Below are positions 35,060 through 43,880 of a stretch of 64,000 nt of DNA, piece after piece. Position 1 is the stretch's first letter. Each line of letters opens with the position of its first letter. The notes under the pieces were generated by a model that did not search any database, was not told where the DNA came from, and saw only the letters and a list, made by a program, of their open reading frames with translations. The position numbers were made by a program, and so were the translations under genes. The stretch is from Desulfobacteraceae bacterium UBA5616 (GTDB lineage: Bacteria; Desulfobacterota; Desulfobacteria; Desulfobacterales; UBA5616): assembly GCA_002423615.1 (NCBI GenBank), contig DIKO01000098.1, positions 26,661 to 90,660 of the forward strand. Reading direction: 5' to 3'.

Positions 35060-36706
35060 TCAGGGGGTTTTATTCCGGGACCGTTCCAGTGCTGCCTTGA
35101 TAAATTCTCTGAACAGGGGATGCGGTGACATGGGGCGGGACTTAAATTCAGGATGAAACTGGCACCCCAGAAACCAGGGGTGATCATCCAGTTCGACGAT
35201 TTCCACAAGATCCCCTCTTGGAGAAGCACCGCTTAAAACCATCCCGTTTTTTTCAAGAATTTCCTTGTAACCATTATTGAATTCATACCGGTGCCGATGG
35301 CGCTCGGATATTTCCGTCGTGCCGTAGGCTTTCATGGCAAGGGAGCCTTCCTTGATCCGGCAGGGGTAGGCCCCCAGACGCATGGTCGCCCCTTTATGGG
35401 AATGAACGTCTCTGATCTCAACCTTACCGGTTTTTTCATTATACCATTCCACCATCAGATAAATAATGGGGTCAACGGCATTTTCGTCGAACTCCGTGCT
35501 GTTGGCCCCGGGAATGCCGGCCACATGCCTCGCATATTCGATGACCGCGATCTGCATGCCCAGGCAGATGCCGAAATACGGCACCTTATTCACCCTTGCA
35601 TATCTGGCCGCGCAGATCTTGCCCTCAATCCCCCGTGCCCCGAACCCTCCCGGTACCAGTATGCCGTCCAAATCACCCAGAATCTTACCGCAGTTGTCCT
35701 CGAGAATGGTCTCAGAATCGATAAACGCCAGTTCTACCCTGGCATCGTTGGGAATTCCGCCGTGATACAGGGCTTCATTGAGACTTTTATAAGATTCGGT
35801 AAGTTCCGTGTACTTGCCGACGATCCCGATTTTAACCTTATATTTTGGAGAGTTGTATTTTTGTACAAATTCCACCCAATCATCGAGCCGCGGGGCCCGG
35901 GTCCAGATGTTGAGCAATTCGACAATCTTGTCGTCAAGGCCTTCCTGATGGAAGTTCAAAGGGACTTCATAGATGCAGTCGACGTCTTTTGCCGTAATTA
36001 CCGCGTCCTGGCTGACGTTGCAGAACAGGGCGATTTTGGCCTTGATATCCTTCGACAGCTGCTTGGCCGTCCGGCAAAGCAGGATATCGGGCTGGATGCC
36101 GATGCTTCGAAGCTCCTTTACGCTGTGCTGGGTCGGCTTGGTTTTAACTTCCCCGGCTGTTGAAATATAGGGGACCAGGGTCAGGTGAATATAGATGATA
36201 TTTTCTTTCCCCACATCCGCCTTGAATTGACGAATCGCCTCTAAAAACGGCAGGCTTTCGATGTCCCCCACCGTTCCGCCGATTTCCACAATCACCACGT
36301 CCACGCCGTCGGAAACCAGTCTGATGCTGTTTTTGATTTCATCGGTGATATGGGGAATGACCTGAACCGTTCCCCCCAGATAATCTCCCCGTCTTTCCTT
36401 GGTGATGACGGAATAATAAATTTTTCCCGTGGTGAAATTATTGTCCATCCCCAGCCGGGCATGGGTGAACCGTTCATAATGTCCCAGATCCAGATCCGTT
36501 TCAGCGCCGTCATCGGTGACAAAAACTTCTCCGTGCTGGAAGGGATTCATGGTCCCCGGGTCGACGTTGATATAGGGATCCAGTTTTTGAATCGTCACGG
36601 TAAGACCGCGACTTTCAAGCAGAGCCCCTATTGCCGCAGAAGCCAGGCCTTTCCCCAGGGAAGAGAGGACCCCGCCGGTAACAAAAATATATTTGGTGTT
36701 TCCCAT
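35060..36706 (-). CDS. pyrG: CTP synthase
   Basis: Aminates UTP to CTP using glutamine and ATP. The N-terminal synthetase domain (about 1-267) begins KYIFVTGGVLSSLGKG. The C-terminal class I glutamine amidotransferase domain has the nucleophile Cys in YFGICLGMQ and the His/Glu pair in GCQFHPEFKS. At 548 residues it is normal length. It lies 25 bases after eno on the same strand, so eno-pyrG may be one transcript. Confidence 0.97.
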   Translation of the reverse strand: MGNTKYIFVTGGVLSSLGKGLASAAIGALLESRGLTVTIQKLDPYINVDPGTMNPFQHGEVFVTDDGAETDLDLGHYERFTHARLGMDNNFTTGKIYYSVITKERRGDYLGGTVQVIPHITDEIKNSIRLVSDGVDVVIVEIGGTVGDIESLPFLEAIRQFKADVGKENIIYIHLTLVPYISTAGEVKTKPTQHSVKELRSIGIQPDILLCRTAKQLSKDIKAKIALFCNVSQDAVITAKDVDCIYEVPLNFHQEGLDDKIVELLNIWTRAPRLDDWVEFVQKYNSPKYKVKIGIVGKYTELTESYKSLNEALYHGGIPNDARVELAFIDSETILEDNCGKILGDLDGILVPGGFGARGIEGKICAARYARVNKVPYFGICLGMQIAVIEYARHVAGIPGANSTEFDENAVDPIIYLMVEWYNEKTGKVEIRDVHSHKGATMRLGAYPCRIKEGSLAMKAYGTTEISERHRHRYEFNNGYKEILEKNGMVLSGASPRGDLVEIVELDDHPWFLGCQFHPEFKSRPMSPHPLFREFIKAALERSRNKTP

Positions 36707-36731
36707 TGAATTTCCTTGTTTTTACAGGCCG

Positions 36732-38009
36732 TCAGTCGGCGACGAACAACTCATCTGAAAATCTGGCGCTCTTACCGAGAGCTTCTTCAATCCGGATCAA
36801 CTGATTGTATTTGGACACGCGGTCGCTTCTGGACAGGGATCCTGTTTTGATCTGACCGGCATTGACGGCAACCGCCAGATCGGCGATAAAAGTGTCTTCG
36901 GTCTCACCGGATCTGTGCGAAATAACCGTCGTATACCCCGCCTGCTTCGCCATCTCAATGGCATCCAGAGTTTCGGTGAGGGTACCGATCTGGTTGAGTT
37001 TAATCAGTATGGAATTGGCAATACCCTCCTCGATCCCCTTTGCAAAAATTTTGGGATTGGTGACGAAAATGTCGTCTCCCACGATTTGAATGGCGCCCTC
37101 AAGCCGTTCCGTCATCAGCTCCCAGTTCTTCCAGTCTTTTTCAGCCAGACCGTCTTCAATGGAGATGATGGGATACTGTTCAATCAGCTTCTCGTAATAA
37201 TCAATCATTTCCTCTGGTGTGTACGACTTGTTTTCCGATTTTAAAACGTATTTTTTATTCACATAAAATTCACTGGCCGCAGCGTCCAGAGCAATGCCGA
37301 TGTCGACACCGGGCTTATACCCCGCCGTTTCAATGGCATTCATGATGTATTTTATGGCATCTTCATTGGATTTCAAATCCGGTGCAAACCCTCCCTCATC
37401 CCCAACGGAGGTGGCATAGCCGCCTTCCTTTAGAATGGTTTTGAGGCTGTGGAAGGTTTCAGCCCCCATCTGAACGGCCTGAACAATACTTTTGGCTCCT
37501 ATGGGGACAATCATGAATTCCTGTATATCCAGGCTGTTGGGCGCGTGAGCACCACCATTGACGATGTTCATCATGGGGACGGGCAGGTAGCGTGCGTTGA
37601 TGCCACCGATGTAGCGGTATAACGGCATCCCGTATGCCAGTGCCGCCGCCCTGGCGACCGCCATGGATACGCCGAGAATGGCATTGGCCCCGAATTTTGT
37701 CTTGTTGGGGGTACCGTCCAGGTCAATCATGGACAGGTCGACAGCCGTCTGGTCCGAGGCGTCCATCCCGGTGATGAGCGGAGAGATTTCCTTTTGTATG
37801 TTCTGCACTGCACCGGCAACCCCTTTTCCGCCATACCGTTTCAGCCGTTTGTCTCTGAGTTCCAATGCCTCCCGGGACCCGGTCGACGCTCCCGAGGGGA
37901 CGGCGGCACGGCCCATGGCACCACAACCCAGGGTAACGTCCACTTCCACAGTGGGGTTGCCCCTGGAATCAAGAATCTCTCTGGCTTTGACATCGATAAT
38001 TTCAGTCAT
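36732..38009 (-). CDS. eno: Enolase (phosphopyruvate hydratase)
   Basis: Interconverts 2-phosphoglycerate and phosphoenolpyruvate. About 425 residues, with ILDSRGNPTVEVDV at the N-terminus, the metal ligands in SIEDGLAEKDW and ILIKLNQIGTLTET, and the signature SHRSGETEDTFIADLAVA. The start is ATG 38009 because GGAGGAAAGC lies directly upstream; the open frame extends four codons further across that site. Confidence 0.97.
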   Translation of the reverse strand: MTEIIDVKAREILDSRGNPTVEVDVTLGCGAMGRAAVPSGASTGSREALELRDKRLKRYGGKGVAGAVQNIQKEISPLITGMDASDQTAVDLSMIDLDGTPNKTKFGANAILGVSMAVARAAALAYGMPLYRYIGGINARYLPVPMMNIVNGGAHAPNSLDIQEFMIVPIGAKSIVQAVQMGAETFHSLKTILKEGGYATSVGDEGGFAPDLKSNEDAIKYIMNAIETAGYKPGVDIGIALDAAASEFYVNKKYVLKSENKSYTPEEMIDYYEKLIEQYPIISIEDGLAEKDWKNWELMTERLEGAIQIVGDDIFVTNPKIFAKGIEEGIANSILIKLNQIGTLTETLDAIEMAKQAGYTTVISHRSGETEDTFIADLAVAVNAGQIKTGSLSRSDRVSKYNQLIRIEEALGKSARFSDELFVAD

Positions 38010-38105
38010 GCTTTCCTCCACAGTAAATACGATAAAGGGTTGACATTCCTGCTTCGCTGAAAATTCCTCCGTTCACATTGAGTAGAAAGACTTTCCCTTC
38101 ACTCA

Positions 38106-38135
38106 TTGACAAAGCGTAATTTTGCCTGGTAATGT
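38106..38135 (+). promoter_or_regulatory. Candidate promoter for the winged-helix gene
   Basis: Perfect TTGACA at 38106-38111; 18 bases later TAATGT (38130-38135). The -10 is weak. It lies in the divergent region between eno and the winged-helix gene. Confidence 0.3.
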
Positions 38136-38173
38136 GCAACGAATACCATATTTTTTCAATGGAAAAAGGCATC

Positions 38174-38581
38174 ATGGACAAAAAAGATTTTTATGAAAAC
38201 GCCCACCTCATCGTGGCCGCAGTAAGGGTACTCTCTTATCAGGGCGGAATGCCCCCCGCCGTGGAATCCATCGCGAGTGCCTTGAGCCTTTCCCTGGAGG
38301 AATGCCATTTCCTCTGTCGGAAACTTGAAAAATCGGGAATCATTGAAATTATAGAGGGAGCGTTCGGAACCAAAGTGTTCATTAAAAATCATCTGGAATT
38401 GGAATCCATCCCCAGGGGACGGGAAGACTCCGCTCTTAAGGACGATCTGGAAAAATTCATCAGCTCCAAAAAAAGTACCGCCAAAGAAATCGAGACTATT
38501 AAGGCCGAGCACGAAAAAAAGAAAAAAGACCTTTTTGCGGAAATCGATGAAAAACTCAGGAAATTGAAAAACAAATCCTGA
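38174..38581 (+). CDS. Small winged-helix-like protein with C-terminal coiled coil
   Basis: A 135-residue protein of no named family that I recognise. Residues about 5-75 look like a winged-helix DNA-binding fold (helices around HLIVAAVRVLSY and AVESIASALSLSLEECHFLCRKLEKSGIIEII). Residues about 85-135 are highly charged and helical (EIETIKAEHEKKKKDLFAEIDEKLRKL), probably a coiled coil for dimerisation. ATG 38174 follows AAAAAGG; two start codons in frame upstream (38132, 38159) are less well placed. It is a lone gene between divergent eno and convergent minE. Confidence 0.7.
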   Translation: MDKKDFYENAHLIVAAVRVLSYQGGMPPAVESIASALSLSLEECHFLCRKLEKSGIIEIIEGAFGTKVFIKNHLELESIPRGREDSALKDDLEKFISSKKSTAKEIETIKAEHEKKKKDLFAEIDEKLRKLKNKS

Positions 38582-38717
38582 TCCGTTTGAAAAGTCTTCA
38601 CCGGAGCCGACCTCGGCGGATAAGTCCTCTCAAAACGGATCGTTTTAGCCCGGCTGCAGCCCATTCATCAACAAGCGTGCGCGTAGGAACAGCATCCCTC
38701 CATCCATGGAAACCGGG

Positions 38718-38993
38718 TCAGGCCGAACAGGGTTTGGAGCGCATGGATCGAATGATGGGAGTATTCACCACCAGTGCGGAAACATTCTTATCCCGCTTAA
38801 TTTCGAGTTGAAGCGATTCTTCGTCGATCACAAAATATCGGGAGATGACTTCCACCACGTCCCGCTGCAGATTCTGCAGGATATCCTCACTGACCTCCAT
38901 CTGGTCATATATCAAGGCAAACTGGAGTCTTTTTTTTGCGACATCCTTGCTTTTGCCCTTACCGAGGAATTTCTGAAAAAGACTGTTCAGCAT
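38718..38993 (-). CDS. minE: Cell division topological specificity factor MinE
   Basis: Stimulates MinD ATPase and drives Min oscillation so that division occurs at mid-cell. The N-terminal anti-MinCD and membrane part (MLNSLFQKFLGKGKSKDVAKKRLQFALIYDQ) and the C-terminal specificity domain are both present; about 91 residues. ATG 38993 follows AAGGAGAAAACC, so I reject the earlier in-frame start at 39017. It is the last gene of minC-minD-minE. Confidence 0.94.
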   Translation of the reverse strand: MLNSLFQKFLGKGKSKDVAKKRLQFALIYDQMEVSEDILQNLQRDVVEVISRYFVIDEESLQLEIKRDKNVSALVVNTPIIRSMRSKPCSA

Positions 38994-39003
38994 GGTTTTC
39001 TCC

Positions 39004-39804
39004 TTAGCTCCTCCCAATTAATTTCAACCCGATCTTTCCCCAGAAACCCGTCTTGACCTTGGGCGCCTGTATTGGAAGGTCTTTTTGGCCGTTCAGCCTC
39101 ATCGCAATTCTCCAGAAGGCTTCACCGGCTAAGGAGCCTTTCTGAGCCACCAGGGGGTTTCCGGTGTTGGTGGAAATCACAACCTGATCATCCATGGGAA
39201 CCAGCCCCAGCAGATCGATGGACAACACTTCAACCACGTCTTCGTGGCTTAACATGTCCCCACGTTCCACCATTTCCGGAACGATCCTGTTCACCACGAG
39301 TTTGGGAGTGATGGATCTGGAATACAGCAGTCCGATGATCCGGTCCGCATCCCGGATGGAAGAAACCTCCGGAGTGCAAACCACCACCGCTTCATCCGCC
39401 CCGGCAACGGCGTTTTCAAATCCGCGTTCAATACCTGCGGGGCAATCCATCAGAATAAAATCAAATTCCTTTCTCATCCGGTTGCAAAAATTTTCCATTT
39501 CAGCGGGTTTCAACACATCCTTGTTGTCGCTCTGGGATGCGGGGATCAGATAAAGGTTTTCTATCCTGCGATCCCTGATGGCCGCCTGGTTGATTCTGCA
39601 TTTTCCTTTGACGGCGTCAACCACCGTAAAAACAATTCGGTTCTCCAGCCCCAGAATGACATCCAGATTCCGGAGCCCGATGTCCATGTCCACCACCGCC
39701 ACCCGTTTGCCTTCCATGGCAAGGGCCGCCCCGATATTGGCAGTGGCTGTGGATTTCCCCACACCCCCCTTGCCCGAAGTAATAACGATTGTTTTTCCGA
39801 CCAA
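39004..39804 (-). CDS. minD: Septum site-determining ATPase MinD
   Basis: A ParA/MinD-type ATPase that recruits MinC to the membrane. The deviant Walker A is TSGKGGVGKST near the N-terminus, with the typical VDMDIGLRNLD and DCPAGIE motifs. The last residues (GFWGKIGLKLIGRS) resemble the amphipathic membrane-targeting sequence. At 266 residues it is normal length. minE follows after 10 bases from its chosen start. Confidence 0.96.
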   Translation of the reverse strand: MVGKTIVITSGKGGVGKSTATANIGAALAMEGKRVAVVDMDIGLRNLDVILGLENRIVFTVVDAVKGKCRINQAAIRDRRIENLYLIPASQSDNKDVLKPAEMENFCNRMRKEFDFILMDCPAGIERGFENAVAGADEAVVVCTPEVSSIRDADRIIGLLYSRSITPKLVVNRIVPEMVERGDMLSHEDVVEVLSIDLLGLVPMDDQVVISTNTGNPLVAQKGSLAGEAFWRIAMRLNGQKDLPIQAPKVKTGFWGKIGLKLIGRS

Positions 39805-39915
39805 TTTTCACCTCGTGGTTTTTGATTTTTTGTTCATTTCGAAAACATCCCTCTCCGGTGTGGAGGAGGAACCGGAAACGATTGCGAACGGTTTACCGAT
39901 ACGCAAGGGTCTTAC

Positions 39916-40641
39916 CTACCGGACTTCCGGCCAGGGCATCTTCCCGTAGGGATTGACCTTCAGGTAGTTTTCCACCACCACCCGCCCGTTTTCCACATGG
40001 GCGTATTCCGCTCCGTTTTCATCGCTCGGGGGCAATCCGGCCGCCACATAGCCGCCTATCTGTATCTGGGTCGGTCGAAAATCCAGAGAAAGAATAATGG
40101 CGTTTTCATTATCCGGGACACCCGCCGTCGCCGACCCCCTGAGGCTTCCCATGACCAGTACATCCCCTCCGGCAATTACCTGACCGCCGGGGTTGACATC
40201 GCCCATGAGCACCAGATGTCCCTTGGCTTCCACCTTCTGACCCGACCGCACCCTGCCCGACATCATCAACACTTCGCTCCGCCGATATCGCCAGGATCCG
40301 GTCATTTCCCGCTTCCTGAAATCTCCCGCGGGCAGGGATGGTTTTTTAGGGGGTGAGGAAACCATTCCCACATCAAAGGTTTCTTTCAGGAAAACGCCCA
40401 GACGGGCGATCAGCGCTTCATGGCCGTTTTCTTCCCCCGTATCCAGAATAACACGCGCATTCACCGCCAGGTGTTTTAAGCGCTGAAAGATTCGACTGAG
40501 TTCCGTCTGCAGCCGATCCATGGGCAGAGCCGGATCCAGCGTGATCCAGAGGCTGTCACGGACTCCCTTGAGTCTCACAGGGCGATTTTCCCGGGGCTCC
40601 GGCGGAACTTCATTTGGCTTGTTTTCCGGCTGTTTTTCCAT
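39916..40641 (-). CDS. minC: Septum site-determining protein MinC
   Basis: The FtsZ polymerisation inhibitor. The N-terminal domain (about 20-105) is divergent. The C-terminal beta-helix domain carries the family pattern SGRVRSGQKVEAKGHLVLMGDVNPGGQVIAGGDVLVMGSLRGSATAG followed by the MinD-binding region near FRPTQIQIGGYVA. At 241 residues it is typical. It heads the min operon, 111 bases before minD. Confidence 0.94.
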   Translation of the reverse strand: MEKQPENKPNEVPPEPRENRPVRLKGVRDSLWITLDPALPMDRLQTELSRIFQRLKHLAVNARVILDTGEENGHEALIARLGVFLKETFDVGMVSSPPKKPSLPAGDFRKREMTGSWRYRRSEVLMMSGRVRSGQKVEAKGHLVLMGDVNPGGQVIAGGDVLVMGSLRGSATAGVPDNENAIILSLDFRPTQIQIGGYVAAGLPPSDENGAEYAHVENGRVVVENYLKVNPYGKMPWPEVR

Positions 40642-40750
40642 TCTTCGCCCTTTAAAGCGGTTTCATGAAACCCGAAGCCTCCCGGCATGAACGATGTCCC
40701 TTTATGCGTGTTTTGGGTAAGCCGGCAGGATAGGTATTGATGAGTTGAGT

Positions 40751-40779
40751 GATATAATGCAACGCCTGTTGTGTGTCAA
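40751..40779 (-). promoter_or_regulatory. Predicted sigma-70 promoter of minCDE
   Basis: On the minus strand a perfect TTGACA (40779-40774), a 17-base spacer and TATATC (40756-40751). The arrangement is optimal in spacing and lies about 110 bases before minC, just after the ykgJ-like gene and its terminator. Confidence 0.55.
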
Positions 40780-40859
40780 CAAAGAAAAACTACCATATAT
40801 TGTGTGGGAGGACGATCATGAGGGGAATCATGTTTAATTTTAATGCCTTTATCCGTATC

Positions 40860-41288
40860 TCAAGCAGCAAAAAACATTCTTTGAAGAATGTGTTCTTTAG
40901 AAAAAAATCGCCCCGTTCCGATTCCCGGGCATTCCCTTGAGATTTCCATCCATTTTTCATGTGACCGCAAACAGGTAACCCAGAAGGGAAAGGATCTGCA
41001 CTGAAGGGGACGAACCGGGTAAATCCTGCATCCATTTTCGTAAAAAACACACCTGCCGGCTTCATCTTCACCGATGGATAAACCGTCTTTATAAACGACC
41101 AGGTACTGGGATTCAACCACGTTTGGGGAAAGCGAAAGAAATTCGGCGATCCGGGGTATTTCATCCCGGGCCACCCGGACGATCCCCGGGCTTCCGGTAC
41201 AACAATGCCCGCATTGCCGGCATTGAAAAAAAATCCCGTCATCAAAAAAATAGGGCCTGTGACAAAGCGCCTTCATGCCTCCTGTCAA
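40860..41288 (-). CDS. YkgJ-family cysteine-cluster protein
   Basis: A 142-residue protein with the family motifs FQCRQCGHCCTG at about 21-32 and CRIYPVRPLQCRSFPFW further on, which probably bind an Fe-S cluster or zinc; the biochemical role of the family is unknown. Its start overlaps the end of the RseC-like gene by four bases (ATGA), so the two are coupled. It is the last gene of the DRTGG/RnfB-like/RseC-like unit. A terminator-like hairpin lies in its last codons. Confidence 0.88.
   Translation of the reverse strand: MTGGMKALCHRPYFFDDGIFFQCRQCGHCCTGSPGIVRVARDEIPRIAEFLSLSPNVVESQYLVVYKDGLSIGEDEAGRCVFYENGCRIYPVRPLQCRSFPFWVTCLRSHEKWMEISRECPGIGTGRFFSKEHILQRMFFAA
40869..40891 (-). terminator. 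Intrinsic terminator inside the 3' end of the ykgJ-like gene
   Basis: On the minus strand ACATTCT-TCAA-AGAATGT (40891-40874) makes a perfect 7-bp hairpin followed by a run of six T's (40874-40869). It falls within the last ten codons of the ykgJ-like gene, so the coding sequence also encodes its terminator. The stem is short and A-T rich, so strength is uncertain. Confidence 0.45.
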
Positions 41289-41731
41289 GTCCCTTCAATG
41301 ACGTTTTTTCGGATGATCCGAATGATTTTGGGGTGGTATTCCTCCTTTTCCCCCATTTCCCGCCCTTTGATTCTCACCACCCAAATCGCGGCGAAGAAAC
41401 ACAGAAAACCCGAAACGGCCGACAGAACGGAGTTGTCAAATCCCAGTGAAGGGGCGAGTTTTTCTCCTGCCACGGCACCCAGGATCATGCAGAGGATGGG
41501 GAATACATAGAGCAAAAATGTCGCTTTCAGAAAAGAGCCGGTCCGAATCTGAATAGCCACATCATCGCCGATCATGGCCCCTGCACGGTTGACGACTTCG
41601 ACCTCCATATCGTTTCCCTTTGCGCTGCATGACCCATGGGCCGAACAACCCTTGCAGGCTTCGGATCGTTTTGTCCTGACCACGGCGATATCGCCGCGGG
41701 TATTGATCACCGTTCCCAGTTCCGTTGCCAC
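41285..41731 (-). CDS. RseC/MucC-family membrane protein
   Basis: A 148-residue protein with an N-terminal cytoplasmic part carrying the cysteine motif CKGCSAHGSC (about 28-37) and two membrane helices (about 75-95 and 103-123). The family includes RseC of the SoxR-reducing/Rsx system, and members often sit near Rnf genes. Here it is three bases after the second rnfB-like gene, which supports a redox-linked role. Exact function unknown. Confidence 0.87.
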   Translation of the reverse strand: MATELGTVINTRGDIAVVRTKRSEACKGCSAHGSCSAKGNDMEVEVVNRAGAMIGDDVAIQIRTGSFLKATFLLYVFPILCMILGAVAGEKLAPSLGFDNSVLSAVSGFLCFFAAIWVVRIKGREMGEKEEYHPKIIRIIRKNVIEGT

Positions 41732-41734
41732 TGA

Positions 41735-43810
41735 TTACACCCTTGACGCTGTTTTTTCCATTATTTGGACGGTTGTCTGCTGATAACAGATCAAGCCGCA
41801 CTTCAAACACCTTTCGGCTTCCTCACGAGCGGCGGATTCATCAAATCCCTTTTCGATTTCCCCTGACCGGGATATTTCATATTCGTCGGCCAGGGGCATG
41901 ATCCGCCTGGATATGGGGGCGACATTTTCAACATGATCCAGGTTCTGAACATAAGAATTTTCCATCAACACGTTTTCCGGAAGATATACTTCAAAACCTA
42001 ATAGGACCTGGTGAATGGAGGCCGCCGCCCTTCGTCCGGCGCCGATGGCCTTGATGGCGGCTGAAAAATCCGTCAACTCATCCGCTTTGGAGAAAAGACC
42101 GACTTCGTCAGCAAAAGCCGGTTTTTTATAGGGACCCGACGCCTCCCATTTCACAGGACCCGCCGGCGATGCTGAAGATTCACCGGAAGGTGCCTCATCG
42201 GATTTCAATTTCTCAAAGATTAATTCAGGGAACCGTCCGGAGGACAGCACCAGATGATCAGCCGGTACAAGGGTTTTCGTTTTTGTGTCCAAATATTCAT
42301 ATTCTATCTGTGTCAGACGGCTGTCTTCTCCCAGAAGACGGGTCACGGCGGCATTGGTGACCACTTGAATACCCTCGGCTCCGAGAGTTTCGAAATCCGC
42401 ATCCGGTATGCCGTTCATGGTTTCCCTTAAAAGAATGGTTACTGTCGCTACGCCGGTGGATCTTAATATCCGGGCCGCTTCAACAGCCGTGTTCCCACCC
42501 CCCACGATGACCGCATGGGATCCGAAAGTAAGGCCGAGCGTATTCTCTGTACCCGATTTCAGGACATCCAGCATCAGGCATGTTCCCGGAATGGCTTCTT
42601 CCCCCTTGCCGGTAAACCCTCTGGAGAGCCGGCTGTCCCATCCACCGGAAGCCAGGAATACGGCCTCAAATCCTTCCTCCAAAATGGAGGCAACGGTAAA
42701 ATCCTTTCCCAGGGTCTGATTCGTCCTGGCCTCGACCCCCATTTCCAAAATTCCGTCAATATCCCAATCCAGGATATCCTGGGGCAAACGATATCTCGCA
42801 ACAGCCGTCCGCAACAACCCGCCCATTTTGGGCCCGGCTTCAAATACGGTAACCCGGTGCCCCAGCCTGGCAGTGAAAAAAGCGGTCGAAAGCCCTTCCA
42901 CACCGGCTCCCACCACAGCCACCTTGCGTCCGCTTTCAGGGCCTTTAAACGGCTGAATGCGCTTACCGCTGTGTTTTTCCAGGTCTGCGGCATACCGCTT
43001 GAGAAAGTTGATGGCTACGGGTTCATCGACATATTTTCTTCTGCACTCCAGTTCACAGGGCCTGGGGCATATTCTGCCGATGACCGTGGGAAACGGATTT
43101 CGTTCCTTGATAATCTGGACGGACCTCTCATAGTTGCCCAGAGCGATCTGCCGGATATACTCCCGGATATTGATTCCGGCGGGGCAGGCCCGCTGGCACG
43201 GCGTGGTGCAGTCATTCCGGGTGTACTCCAGGAGTATCCGCCGGGTCACTGAAGACAGCTTGATGATGTTTTTCGGGCACACCCGTTCACAGGTACCGCA
43301 GCCTGTGCATTTGGCTTCATTCACGACGGGCAACCCTTTGGGACCCATGGAAATGGCCCCGAAGGGGCAGGCCCTGGCGCAGGTCCCCAAACCCAGGCAT
43401 CCGATGGAACACACTTTCATGCCGCCGCTGATCAATACCGCGGCCCGGCAGTCGTTGACGCCGTCGTATATGAATTTGGTCGCCGCATCTTTTACGCCGT
43501 AAGTGCAGTCGGGAAGGGCGATGTCCGGTTCCTTGGCTTCGACGGAAACACCCAGGATCGCCGCAATGGCTTCAGCCACTTCCGCACCGGCGGCCACGCA
43601 GGAATTCGGCGAAGATTTTCCTGAAACAATGGCCTCGGCATTGGCGCTGCATCCGGCAAAACCGCAACCGCCGCAATTGGCCCCGGGCAGGGCCGCTTCA
43701 ACATCAAGTATCATCGGATCAACATAGACGTAAAAAATCTTTGAAGCCGCCGCCAGCACAATCCCGATCACGATACCCAAACCACCCATCATCATTATCG
43801 CTTGGACCAT
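41735..43810 (-). CDS. Second RnfB-GltD fusion protein (orphan paralogue)
   Basis: At 691 residues it has the same architecture as the rnf-operon RnfB: membrane helix (1-30), CGGCGFAGC site (46-54), two ferredoxin motifs (about 134-178), a GltD-like N-terminal cysteine region, FAD motif GAGVEG (301-306), GGGNTA nucleotide motif (437-442) and a terminal CLKCGLIC. Unlike the first copy, the NADPH-contacting YRRTR is LRETM here, the FAD motif GGDAATGAS is replaced by FSKADELTDFS, and the preceding TAIGQGP segment is lost. Inferred: an electron-transfer protein with altered or lost pyridine-nucleotide specificity. No other rnf genes are adjacent. Confidence 0.9.
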   Translation of the reverse strand: MVQAIMMMGGLGIVIGIVLAAASKIFYVYVDPMILDVEAALPGANCGGCGFAGCSANAEAIVSGKSSPNSCVAAGAEVAEAIAAILGVSVEAKEPDIALPDCTYGVKDAATKFIYDGVNDCRAAVLISGGMKVCSIGCLGLGTCARACPFGAISMGPKGLPVVNEAKCTGCGTCERVCPKNIIKLSSVTRRILLEYTRNDCTTPCQRACPAGINIREYIRQIALGNYERSVQIIKERNPFPTVIGRICPRPCELECRRKYVDEPVAINFLKRYAADLEKHSGKRIQPFKGPESGRKVAVVGAGVEGLSTAFFTARLGHRVTVFEAGPKMGGLLRTAVARYRLPQDILDWDIDGILEMGVEARTNQTLGKDFTVASILEEGFEAVFLASGGWDSRLSRGFTGKGEEAIPGTCLMLDVLKSGTENTLGLTFGSHAVIVGGGNTAVEAARILRSTGVATVTILLRETMNGIPDADFETLGAEGIQVVTNAAVTRLLGEDSRLTQIEYEYLDTKTKTLVPADHLVLSSGRFPELIFEKLKSDEAPSGESSASPAGPVKWEASGPYKKPAFADEVGLFSKADELTDFSAAIKAIGAGRRAAASIHQVLLGFEVYLPENVLMENSYVQNLDHVENVAPISRRIMPLADEYEISRSGEIEKGFDESAAREEAERCLKCGLICYQQTTVQIMEKTASRV

Positions 43811-43880
43811 AGATTTACCTCTTAACCGAAACGCTCAATTTGACCCTGTTGAAGACAGCTCTCAGACGCCACTTGTGTCA

